A stretch of 64,000 nucleotides of DNA from Caldilineaceae bacterium. GTDB lineage: Bacteria > Chloroflexota > Anaerolineae > Caldilineales > Caldilineaceae. This document shows, one piece after another, positions 51,987-60,402 of the stretch (within the stretch, counting starts at the first letter, position 1; each line of letters opens with the position of its first letter). The stretch spans positions 120,679-184,678 of the forward strand of contig JAJEDJ010000002.1 of NCBI GenBank assembly GCA_022821545.1. The letters run 5' to 3'. The position numbers and the translations under genes are program-made. The notes below the pieces were generated by a model that searched no databases, had not been told where the DNA came from, and saw only the letters and a list, made by a program, of their open reading frames with translations.

Positions 51987-53234
51987 ATGAGCTCTGACCC
52001 ATCTCTTCGCGGCCGAACGCAAACAGCCTCTGAGACCTCCGCCGCTACGGGTGATCTTCTGGGCGCCGACGTCGAGGATACCGACACCTATCTTTCTGTC
52101 GAGGAAGAGGAAGAGCGCATCTACATCGCTACGCCGCTGCAGATGATGTGGTGGCGCTTTATCAAGCACAAGATGGCCATTGTGGGCGCCATAGTTGTTA
52201 TACTCCTCTACTTGATCGCCATCTTTGCCGAAGTGCTCGCTCCGTATAACCCTGAGACCTATGAGGTCGCCCTTACCTACGCGCCGCCGCAGCGGCTCCA
52301 TTTCTTCCACAACGGCGAGTTCCAGGGCACACCCTTCGTCTACGGCCTCACCCAGGCCCGCAACCCTGAAACCCTGCGCATGGAGTTCCAGAATGACGAA
52401 ACCGTGCGTTACCCCATTCGGTTCTGGGTCGAGGGCGATTCTTACAAGCTCTGGGGTCTCTTTCCCAGCAGCCGTCACCTTTTCGGCATCGGCGAACCCA
52501 TTTACGACGCCTCCGCCGGGGAAAGCGCAGAGGCGCCCTTCTCCACGATATTCCTGCTCGGCGCAGATAAGCTCGGCCGCGACATGTTCACCCGCATCGT
52601 TTACGGCTCCCGCATCTCCCTCTCCATCGGCCTGATCGGCGTCGCGCTCAGCTTTATTTTCGGTGTCGTCCTTGGCGGCATATCCGGCTTCTACGGCGGT
52701 GTACTCGACGTGCTGATCCAGCGCGTCATCGAGTTCATCCGCTCTGTACCCTCCATCCCCCTTTGGATGGCTCTCAGCGCCTCTCTGCCGCAAGACTGGT
52801 CCAACATCCGGGTCTATTTCGGCATCACCATCATCCTTTCGTTGATCGGCTGGACATTCCTCGCGCGCGCCGTGCGCGGTCGATTCCTCTCCATGCGTGA
52901 AGAGGAGTTCATCCTCGCGGCCCGCTTCGCCGGCGCCAGCGAGATGCGCATAATCCTGCGCCATATGGTGCCCTCATTCTTCAGCCACCTGATCGCCTCC
53001 GCCACCCTCGCCGTTCCGGCGATGATCCTCAGCGAAACATCGCTCAGTTTTCTGGGCCTGGGGCTGCGGCCCCCGACGATCAGCTGGGGCGTCCTCCTGC
53101 AGGAGTCCCAGAATCTGCGTTCGGTCGCGCTGGCGCCCTGGCTGCTGCTGCCCGGCGTCTTCGTCATCATCACCGTCCTGGCGCTCAACTTCTTCGGCGA
53201 CGGCCTGCGCGACGCGGCCGACCCGTACCACTAG
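51987..53234 (+). CDS. Peptide-type ABC transporter permease, DppC-like, with extra external domain, set 1
   Basis: 415 residues, longer than the usual 280-300. After the first membrane segment there is an extra ~100-residue segment (APPQRLHFFHNGEF, FVYGLTQARNPETLRMEF, YPIRFWVEGDSYKLWG, SSRHLFGIGEP) before the normal LGADKLGRDMFTRIVYGSR. The ATPase loop LAARFAGASEMRIILRHMVP and the tail FFGDGLRDAADPYH are standard. The insert is shared with the set 2 paralogue, so it is a conserved external domain rather than a mutation. Confidence 0.92.
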   Translation: MSSDPSLRGRTQTASETSAATGDLLGADVEDTDTYLSVEEEEERIYIATPLQMMWWRFIKHKMAIVGAIVVILLYLIAIFAEVLAPYNPETYEVALTYAPPQRLHFFHNGEFQGTPFVYGLTQARNPETLRMEFQNDETVRYPIRFWVEGDSYKLWGLFPSSRHLFGIGEPIYDASAGESAEAPFSTIFLLGADKLGRDMFTRIVYGSRISLSIGLIGVALSFIFGVVLGGISGFYGGVLDVLIQRVIEFIRSVPSIPLWMALSASLPQDWSNIRVYFGITIILSLIGWTFLARAVRGRFLSMREEEFILAARFAGASEMRIILRHMVPSFFSHLIASATLAVPAMILSETSLSFLGLGLRPPTISWGVLLQESQNLRSVALAPWLLLPGVFVIITVLALNFFGDGLRDAADPYH

Positions 53235-53340
53235 CGGTTGCTGGTCAGCAGAGTCCACTTTTTTGTAGCCTCATTTTGTGGTGGCCCCGACGGTGTGCAA
53301 TGGGGATTCAGGTGCGTCGGGCAACCGGGACAACGCCCTC

Positions 53341-53672
53341 CATCAGCGGTCGGCAGGGCTCTCGAAGCGCTTGAGACCGCGGGTCTGGCGGACGAAACCG
53401 TCGTGGTCTTCACCGCCGATCACGGCTTCCCCTTCCCGCTGGCTAAGATGAGCCTCTACGACGCCGGCATCGAAGTGCCGCTTCTCCTGCGTATCCCTGG
53501 GTTGGAAGGAGGCCGGGCCTATTCGGAGTTCGTCAACCACGTCGACTTTGTGCCCACTGTGCTTGACATGCTGGGGATAGAAAAGTCGCAGAATCTGCAG
53601 GGGAGCAGCTACTGGAGCCTGTTACGCGGGGAACCTTATACGCCCAGCGTCCGGCCAATTTCTGCTGGTTGA
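53341..53672 (+). pseudogene. Sulfatase fragment
   Basis: About 110 codons match the second half of the sulfatase domain: LEALETAGLADETVVVFTADHG (metal-binding Asp-His at its end), SLYDAGIEVPLLLRIPG, and DFVPTVLDMLGIE with LLRGEPYTP. The N-terminal half with the active-site Cys/Ser motif and the C-terminus are absent (normal length about 450-500). The stop codon lies within the -35 box of the downstream promoter. It separates the two peptide transporter sets and is probably a relic of the DNA between them. Confidence 0.75.
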
Positions 53673-53697
53673 CAGCATAAAATGGCTACAGTACAAT
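53669..53697 (+). promoter_or_regulatory. Strong sigma-70-type promoter of the second peptide transporter set
   Basis: Perfect TTGACA, 17-bp spacer, TACAAT (five of six). A start point near 53704 would give a leader of about 150 nt ending in AGGAGAAAGG before the ATG at 53852. Confidence 0.78.
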
Positions 53698-53851
53698 GCG
53701 GCGCATCCCAGGATATCCGTCCCAGGATGAATCGTTTCGATCGTTCCCCGCAGTGCCAGACGCATTGTGGCGCCTCAAACAGCGCGCAATTTGCCTTTTC
53801 ATTATGTAGAGGGACAAACCGTTCCCCGCATCAAGTCAAAGGAGAAAGGTC

Positions 53852-55822
53852 ATGGCAAGACGCACGATCACCCGGCGTAAGTTTATGCAGCTTTCGGCGG
53901 CTATGACGGCAGGCTCACTGCTGGCGGCCTGCGGCGCAGGCGACGCTGAAGAGCCGGCCGCCGACCAACCGGCCGCTGAAGCGCCCGCTGAATCCGCGGC
54001 GCCGGCTGCCGAGTCCGCGTCCCAGTACAACGAAGCGCCAATGCTCAAAGCGATGGTGGATGCCGGTGACCTGCCACCGGTGGATGATCGCCTGCCGGTC
54101 AATCCGCGCATCGTCACCCCCATCCATGAGGTCGGGCAATACAGCGATTCGATTCGCGGCTTCACCCTCAACGAGACCGACCGCGCCGCGCCCGGCTACA
54201 TTGTCAACCGCGGTTTTATCGACATCCCCACCGACCTGGAGGGATTCGGCGCCGGGTTGCCGACGGGCGGCTGGGAACCATACCTGGCTGAGAGCTTCGA
54301 GTGGAACGGTGACGCCACCCAGCTCACGATCAATATGCGTGCGGGCATGAAGTGGTCGGATGGCGAACCGTTCACATCCGAGGACGTCCTCTTCCTGTGG
54401 GAGGACATGTGGTTCAACGAAGAGTACACGCCCATAGCGCCTACCCGCTGCTTTGTGGATGGCCAGCCGGTGGTCTTGGAGACGCCGGACGATTACACAT
54501 TGGTCTTCAAGTTCCCGGCTCCCTATCCCACCTTCCCCTTCCTGTTCCGCGGCCGCACACTCGCCACCAAGCCGAAGCACCACCTCAAGCAGTGGCATCC
54601 CGATTATACGGATGGGGCCGAATACACGGATCTGCGAGAGAATGACAACTATCTCGATCCCGATTTCCCCGTCGTCACGCCCTGGCTGTCAAAGGGCTAT
54701 GATGAATCGGGGCTGCGGCTGGAGCGCAATCCCTACTATTGCGCCGTCGATACCGCCGGCAACCAGCTTCCTTACTGCGACAACTATCTCTTCCCCTTCG
54801 CCGGCACGCAAGAGAACGCGGTTCTGATGGCGATCGCGGGCCAGATCGACGTCGGTATTCGCAACATGCAGCTGTTCGAGAGTCTGCCGACATTGCGCGA
54901 GAACGAGGAGCGCGGCGACTACCGACTGCTGTTCTGGCCGGGCACCTCGTTCACCACCGGCAACCACATCACCATCAACTACCGCCTCCAAAACGAAAAA
55001 GACAGTGAACTCGCCGAGTTCTTCCGCAATAAGTCTTTCCGCAATGCCCTGTCGATGGCTATCAACCGCGACGAGGTCAACGAAACGCTCTACTTCGGCG
55101 CCGGGCGGCCAGCAAGCTATGCCCTTGCCTCCTCGTCTCCCTACTGGGATGATGACATGGATTCCATTACCATGATCAACGGTCAGTTCGACTTGGCCCA
55201 GGTTGACAGTATTTTCGATGAACTGGGTCTGGAGAAAGACGCCAATGGGATGCGTACATTCCCCAGCGGCGCGCCGGTGACGATCATCCTGGATGCCGCC
55301 ACCGAGATCACGGTGCATCAACAGGTCGCGGAAATGGTGGTGGCCGACTGGCGCGACGCCGGCATTGACGCCCGCCTCAACGCAATTCAGCGCTCGGTCC
55401 TGTTCTCACGCTGGCGGGCTGGCGAGTCCCATACCTACATGTGGGGCACCGATGCCAATGAAATACCCCTAATGCGGCCCTTCCAGCCGATCTTTACGCC
55501 GAAGGGGCACGGGCTTGACATGTTGCCGGTACACTACGATGACGACCCCGAGTGGCTGCAAGAACTCGGGCCGCCCGAAGGCGGCGACGCGATGTTCGCC
55601 CTGCAAAATGAGATCAAGAAAGAAATCGATCCTGTGGAGAGCAAACGCCTGCACAAGGAGCTCTTCAAGTACCACGTGGACTGGCAGTTCGACATCCACA
55701 TTATCGCCGACGTGCCGCTGATGGTGCTGGTCAACAACCGTGTCGGCAACTGCCCCGAAGTAGCCAATGGTCTGCAGGACTTCACCTACGCCTATCCGGA
55801 GCAGTTCTACATCAAGTCGTAA
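53852..55822 (+). CDS. Peptide-type (family 5) solute-binding lipoprotein, set 2
   Basis: 656 residues; AGGAGAAAGG before the ATG. Tat motif TRRKFMQ, lipobox LAAC at about residue 29, Ala/Pro/Glu linker. YLAESFEWNGDATQLTINMR, GMKWSDGEPF and EDVLFLWED, RNPYYCAVDTAGNQLPYCD, and ALSMAINRDEVNETLYFG. Clearly paralogous to the set 1 protein but well diverged, suggesting different ligands for the two transporters. Confidence 0.92.
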   Translation: MARRTITRRKFMQLSAAMTAGSLLAACGAGDAEEPAADQPAAEAPAESAAPAAESASQYNEAPMLKAMVDAGDLPPVDDRLPVNPRIVTPIHEVGQYSDSIRGFTLNETDRAAPGYIVNRGFIDIPTDLEGFGAGLPTGGWEPYLAESFEWNGDATQLTINMRAGMKWSDGEPFTSEDVLFLWEDMWFNEEYTPIAPTRCFVDGQPVVLETPDDYTLVFKFPAPYPTFPFLFRGRTLATKPKHHLKQWHPDYTDGAEYTDLRENDNYLDPDFPVVTPWLSKGYDESGLRLERNPYYCAVDTAGNQLPYCDNYLFPFAGTQENAVLMAIAGQIDVGIRNMQLFESLPTLRENEERGDYRLLFWPGTSFTTGNHITINYRLQNEKDSELAEFFRNKSFRNALSMAINRDEVNETLYFGAGRPASYALASSSPYWDDDMDSITMINGQFDLAQVDSIFDELGLEKDANGMRTFPSGAPVTIILDAATEITVHQQVAEMVVADWRDAGIDARLNAIQRSVLFSRWRAGESHTYMWGTDANEIPLMRPFQPIFTPKGHGLDMLPVHYDDDPEWLQELGPPEGGDAMFALQNEIKKEIDPVESKRLHKELFKYHVDWQFDIHIIADVPLMVLVNNRVGNCPEVANGLQDFTYAYPEQFYIKS

Positions 55823-55828
55823 AGGCTA

Positions 55829-55899
55829 AGGAGTGGGGAGAGGTTTTCACTCTTCTCACTCTTCTCACTCTTTTCACTCTTCTTCACTTTCTCCTCTAA
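55829..55899. repeat. Purine-rich dispersed element with CACTCTTCT iterations
   Basis: AAGGAGTGGGGAGAGG then repeated TTCACTCTTCTCACTCTTCT words with a 10-bp period and CACTTTCTCCTCT at the end. Like the set 1 copy, it sits between the solute-binding gene and its first permease. Confidence 0.75.
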
Positions 55900-55938
55900 C
55901 GGCCAGCGGCCGCGAATCACCGCCGTCTCGAGGTTCAG

Positions 55939-56937
55939 ATGCTGGATTACGTCATACGCAGAGTGTTGATAGCAATTCCTACACTCCTGCTCATCTCTTT
56001 CATCTGTTTTATCGTCATCAACCTCCCCGCCGGAGACGTGATCACCACCTATGAGCAAAACCTCGTGGGCAACCGCGGCTGGGGTGAAGAGGAAGCCAGA
56101 ATAGAGGGCGACAATATCCGCCGCGAGTACGGGCTGGACCGCCCGATACCGGTCCAGTATTTCTATTGGTTATTCGCCTTTTTGCAGGGCGACTTCGGCG
56201 TCTCCCTCGTCACCTACGACCGCGTCGCGTCCGAAGTGATCTGGACCAACCTGGGCTATACGATGCTGATCGCGTCGCTCTCACTCGGGCTCTCGTGGGC
56301 GGTGGGCCTGCCGGTCGGCATCTATTCGGCCACGCGCCAGTACTCCGTGTCGGACAATGTCTTTACCGTCATGAGTTTCATCGGGCTTTCCATGCCCGGC
56401 TTTCTGCTGGCGCTGGCTATACTGGTCTACATGACTTTCGTTCTTGACCTGCCCTTGCTGACCGGGCTTTACTCGCCGGAGTATGCCGACGCGCCCTGGA
56501 GCTTTGGCAGGGTCAAGGACCTTGCCGCCCACATCTGGCTGCCGGTGTTCGTGGGCGGCATCCCCGGCATCGCCTCCCTGATGCGCATCATGCGCGGCAA
56601 TCTGCTTGATGAGTTGGGCCGTCAATACGTCGAGACCGCCCGCGCCAAGGGGATGGCTGAAAAGATCGTCGTCATCAAACACGCCGTGCGCGTCGCGATC
56701 AACCCGCTGATCAGTCTGTTGGGCATGCAGTTTCCGGAGATCGTCTCCGGCGGGGTCATCACCGCCATCGTGCTGGGGCTGCGCACCATCGGCCCCACGC
56801 TCAACTCCGCCCTCCAGGCCCAGGACGTCTACGTCGCTTCCGCCATCCTGATGCTTCTCAGCGTCCTGCTCGTGCTGGGCAACCTGGTCGCCGACCTGCT
56901 GCTGGCATGGGTCGACCCGCGCGTCCGCTTTGACTAG
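55939..56937 (+). CDS. Peptide-type ABC transporter permease, DppB-like, set 2
   Basis: 332 residues, GAGG before the ATG. Starts YVIRRVLIAIPTLLLISFIC; six membrane segments; ATPase loop ETARAKGMAEKIVVIKHAVR. Ends LLLAWVDPRVRFD. Pairs with the DppC-like permease 54 bp downstream. Confidence 0.93.
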   Translation: MLDYVIRRVLIAIPTLLLISFICFIVINLPAGDVITTYEQNLVGNRGWGEEEARIEGDNIRREYGLDRPIPVQYFYWLFAFLQGDFGVSLVTYDRVASEVIWTNLGYTMLIASLSLGLSWAVGLPVGIYSATRQYSVSDNVFTVMSFIGLSMPGFLLALAILVYMTFVLDLPLLTGLYSPEYADAPWSFGRVKDLAAHIWLPVFVGGIPGIASLMRIMRGNLLDELGRQYVETARAKGMAEKIVVIKHAVRVAINPLISLLGMQFPEIVSGGVITAIVLGLRTIGPTLNSALQAQDVYVASAILMLLSVLLVLGNLVADLLLAWVDPRVRFD

Positions 56938-56991
56938 AGTGAAGCAGCCGGCAGCCGTCCAGGACGGCCGGCGAAACGATAAGAGTCTTCT

Positions 56992-58158
56992 ATGAGCGTC
57001 GTTTCAGAACAGGCACAGACCCCACTGCAACCGGGCGCGCCGCGTCCTCCCGCCGCCGACGTCGATGTAACCTCCTCCGAGCAGGTTGCCTCGCGCGGCC
57101 GCATCCTCGGCGCGCGCATCATGGCCAATCGTCTGGGGATCATCGGCATCGTCTGGCTGGTGATTACGGTCCTGATCGCGCTTTTTGCCGACTTTTTCGC
57201 GCCCTACAGTGTCGACCACGTACACCAAGAGGCGTTGCGCGCGCCGCCGCAGCGCGTGCATATCTTCCGCGATGGGAAGCTCACCAGGCCCTTCGTCTAC
57301 GGCTACAAGAGCGAGCGCGACGCGCGCACCTTTCTCACCACCTACACCGAAGACCCGGAACTGGTCTACCCGATCCACTTTTTCGTCGAGGCGGAACCTT
57401 ACAAACTCTGGGGCCTGATATCGAGCAACCGGCGCCTTTTCGGCGTGGAAGAGGGCGGTATGGTCGCTCTCTTCGGTACGGGCAGGCTGGGCCGCGACGT
57501 CTTCTCACGCGTCCTGACAGCCACCCGCATCTCGCTCTCCGTGCCGATCATCGGCATGCTCATCAGCGTTATCCTCGGCTCAACCATCGGTGTTGCATCC
57601 GGCTACTGGGGCGGTGCGGCCGATATTCTTATCCAACGCCTCACCGAGGTGCTGATGTCCTTCCCGCGCATCCCCCTGTGGATGGCCCTGGCCGCCACTT
57701 TGCCGCCCGAGCTCTCTTCTCTCCATCGCTATCTGGGGGTCACCATCGTACTTGCACTCATTGGCTGGGCCGGGCTCTGCCGCCAGATTCGCGGCAAAAC
57801 ACTGGCGCTCAAAGAGTCGGACTTTATCATGGCCGGGCGCGCGGCCGGCTCCAGCACGCCGACCATTTTGTTCCGCCACCTCATTCCCAACTGCTTCAGC
57901 CATATCGTTGTCGTCGCCACCCTGTCCATTCCCGGTCTGATCCTGGCCGAAAGCTCGCTCAGCTTCCTCGGCATCGGCATCACGCCTCCGCTCGTCAGTT
58001 GGGGCACCTTGCTCAAGGACGCGCAGTCGGTCCAGGTTCTCACCAAGCACCCGTGGCTGCTGGCCCCGGGCGTCTTCATGGTGCTGACCGTTCTGGCCGT
58101 CAATTTCCTCGGCGACGCGCTGCGCGACGCGCTTGACCCGTACTCCGAGATCCGATAA
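56992..58158 (+). CDS. Peptide-type ABC transporter permease, DppC-like, with extra external domain, set 2
   Basis: 388 residues. As in the set 1 paralogue, an extra external segment follows the first membrane helix (APPQRVHIFRDGKL, FVYGYKSERDARTFL, YPIHFFVEAEPYKLWG, SSNRRLFGVEE) before GTGRLGRDVFSRVL. ATPase loop MAGRAAGSSTPTILFRHLIP. The tail FLGDALRDALDPYSEIR is standard. Confidence 0.92.
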   Translation: MSVVSEQAQTPLQPGAPRPPAADVDVTSSEQVASRGRILGARIMANRLGIIGIVWLVITVLIALFADFFAPYSVDHVHQEALRAPPQRVHIFRDGKLTRPFVYGYKSERDARTFLTTYTEDPELVYPIHFFVEAEPYKLWGLISSNRRLFGVEEGGMVALFGTGRLGRDVFSRVLTATRISLSVPIIGMLISVILGSTIGVASGYWGGAADILIQRLTEVLMSFPRIPLWMALAATLPPELSSLHRYLGVTIVLALIGWAGLCRQIRGKTLALKESDFIMAGRAAGSSTPTILFRHLIPNCFSHIVVVATLSIPGLILAESSLSFLGIGITPPLVSWGTLLKDAQSVQVLTKHPWLLAPGVFMVLTVLAVNFLGDALRDALDPYSEIR

Positions 58159-58159
58159 T

Positions 58160-58215
58160 GGGAGCAGGCAAGCAGTGAGAGATCAGGAGTGAGGAAAGGC
58201 GAGGCGCGAGGTGTG
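58160..58215. repeat. Purine-rich dispersed element, copy before the ATPase genes
   Basis: AAGCAGTGAGAGATCAGGAG then TGAGGAAAGGCGAGGCGCGA and GGTGTGTTTTCTCACC; the end complements the GTGAG words of the start. Confidence 0.6.
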
Positions 58216-58256
58216 TTTTCTCACCCAAGACCAGCAGTGGCAACCGGTATCTGACC

Positions 58257-59252
58257 ATGCCCGATTCGCAACCGATACTTGAAGTCCACGATCTTCACGT
58301 ACATTTCAAGATGCTGGCCGGCATCGTGCGCGCGGTGGACGGCGTCGACTTTTCCGTCGAACGCGGGCGCTGCCTGGGCATCGTCGGCGAGAGCGGCTGC
58401 GGCAAGAGCGTAACCGCACGCTCGATCCTGCGCCTGCTCCCCTCCAGCGACACAAGCGGGCAGATCCTCTATCACCCCGCTGGTGACGATGAGCCCATCG
58501 ATCTGGTGAGTCTGGACGCCAAAGGGGATGCCATCCGCGCCATCCGCGGCAAAGATATCGCCATGATCTTCCAGGAGCCGATGACATCCCTGACGCCGGT
58601 CTACACCATCGGTGAGCAGATCATGGAGAGCATCCGCCAGCACCAGGACCTGTCCGAAGAGGAGGCTAAGGACCTGGCCATTTCGATGCTCAACAAGGTC
58701 GGCATTCCCGATGCCGAACGCCGCTTTGGCGACTTTCCCCACCAGATGAGCGGAGGCATGCGCCAGCGCGTCATGATCGCCATTGCCCTCTGCTGTGAGC
58801 CGCGCGTGCTCATTGCCGACGAGCCGACGACCGCTCTCGACGTGACCATCCAGGCCCAGATCCTGCGCCTGATCCGCAGCCTGCAGCAGAACCTGGACAT
58901 GAGCGTGATCATGATCACGCATGACCTGGCCGTCATCGCCCAGCTGGCCGACTTTGTCGTTGTCATGTACCTGGGCCAGATGGCTGAGAAGGCGCCCGTT
59001 GTCGAACTGTTTCAGGATCCCAAGCATCCCTACACCCAGGCCTTGCTCCGTTCCATCGTGCGGCCGGATACGCCGCCGCGCGAGCAGCTTCACTCGATCA
59101 GCGGCTCCGTACCCGATCCGCGCAACGCGCCCAGCGGCTGCCGCTTCCGCAATCGCTGTCCATCCGTCCACGACCGCTGCGTCGAGGACCCACCGGTGGT
59201 TGAATTCGGCCCGCAGCACTCAGCAACCTGCTGGCTCTACGTCGACGATTAG
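58257..59252 (+). CDS. Peptide-type ABC transporter ATPase, DppD-like
   Basis: 331 residues. Walker A GESGCGKS, Q-loop FQEPMTSLTPVYTIGEQ, signature MSGGMRQRV, Walker B LIADEPTTALD, H-loop MITHDL, and the C-terminal oligopeptide-type tail GCRFRNRCP with conserved cysteines. It serves the permeases encoded just upstream and probably both sets. Confidence 0.94.
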   Translation: MPDSQPILEVHDLHVHFKMLAGIVRAVDGVDFSVERGRCLGIVGESGCGKSVTARSILRLLPSSDTSGQILYHPAGDDEPIDLVSLDAKGDAIRAIRGKDIAMIFQEPMTSLTPVYTIGEQIMESIRQHQDLSEEEAKDLAISMLNKVGIPDAERRFGDFPHQMSGGMRQRVMIAIALCCEPRVLIADEPTTALDVTIQAQILRLIRSLQQNLDMSVIMITHDLAVIAQLADFVVVMYLGQMAEKAPVVELFQDPKHPYTQALLRSIVRPDTPPREQLHSISGSVPDPRNAPSGCRFRNRCPSVHDRCVEDPPVVEFGPQHSATCWLYVDD

Positions 59253-59298
59253 CGCTCAAGACAGTTTCTGGCCACCGATCACTGATCACTGGTGTTCC

Positions 59299-60339
59299 AT
59301 GCCTGACACACCTATCCTGCAGGTCGAAAATCTGAGTAAATTCTTTCCGGTCCAGCGCGGCCTCCTGCGCCGCACAGTAGGCCACGTCAAGGCGGTCAAC
59401 GATGTAACTTTCACTGTCAACAAAGGGGAATGTCTGGGCCTTGTGGGTGAGAGCGGCTGCGGCAAAACCACGGTCGCGCGCTGCCTCCTCCGCCTGGTCG
59501 AACCGGACCAGGGCCGCATCCTGCTGCACGGCGAACAACAGACCTTTGACATCGCCTCAGCCTCGCGCAAAGAGATGTTGGACGTGCGCCGCCAGATGCA
59601 GATCATCTTCCAGGACCCGTTCTCCTCGCTCGACCCGCGCTGGCGCGTCACAGATGTGATCGCCGAACCGCTGCTGGCCCAGAAGGTCGGCCGCGGCGAA
59701 GCCGGCAGACGCGTGCTCGATATCCTGCCGACCGTGGGGCTGGGCCCGCACTTCGCCGACCGCTTCCCCCATGAACTGAGCGGCGGCGAGCGCCAGCGCG
59801 TCAGCATCGCCCGCGCCCTGATCGTCTCCCCGCCGCTCGTGGTCGCGGACGAACCCGTCTCTGCCCTGGACGTATCCGTCCGCTCCCAGATCATCAATCT
59901 CCTGCTCGACCTGCAAGGTCAGATGAATCTGACCTATGTTTTTATCGCCCATGACCTGAGCATCGTCAAGCACATCAGCCATCGCATTGCCGTCATGTAC
60001 CTGGGGCGGCTGGTCGAGCTCGGCACTACACAGCAGGTCTTTGATGAGTGCAAGCACCCGTATACCAAGGCCCTGCTCGCCTCGGTACTGATCCCCGACC
60101 CGACACACCGCGAGCAGAGCTACGTCCTCGAAGGCGAAGTGCCCAGCCCGCTCAACCCACCCAGCGGCTGCCACTTCTCCACCCGCTGCCCCTTCGCCCA
60201 GGAGCAATGCTCCGTTGAAGAGCCGGAGCTGCGCGATATGGGAGGCGGGCACTGGGTCCGCTGCCACTTCGCCGAAGAGCTGGATTTGAGCGAGGGGGTC
60301 TTTGCCCCACAGTTTGAAACACAGTCCGCCAGCGCCTGA
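59299..60339 (+). CDS. Peptide-type ABC transporter ATPase, DppF-like
   Basis: 346 residues from ATG 59299 (frame open further upstream, but that part overlaps dppD-like sequence and is not homologous). Walker A GESGCGKT, FQDPFSSLDPRWRV, signature LSGGERQRVSIARAL, Walker B VVADEPVSALD, H-loop IAHDLSIV, and the tail GCHFSTRCPFAQEQC. Second ATPase of the heteromeric transporter. Confidence 0.94.
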   Translation: MPDTPILQVENLSKFFPVQRGLLRRTVGHVKAVNDVTFTVNKGECLGLVGESGCGKTTVARCLLRLVEPDQGRILLHGEQQTFDIASASRKEMLDVRRQMQIIFQDPFSSLDPRWRVTDVIAEPLLAQKVGRGEAGRRVLDILPTVGLGPHFADRFPHELSGGERQRVSIARALIVSPPLVVADEPVSALDVSVRSQIINLLLDLQGQMNLTYVFIAHDLSIVKHISHRIAVMYLGRLVELGTTQQVFDECKHPYTKALLASVLIPDPTHREQSYVLEGEVPSPLNPPSGCHFSTRCPFAQEQCSVEEPELRDMGGGHWVRCHFAEELDLSEGVFAPQFETQSASA

Positions 60340-60402
60340 CGGCCCGCAACGACTCCTCCCACTGGCAACCGATCAGCGCTTCCAACAGCAAGGATCGTTC
60401 CC

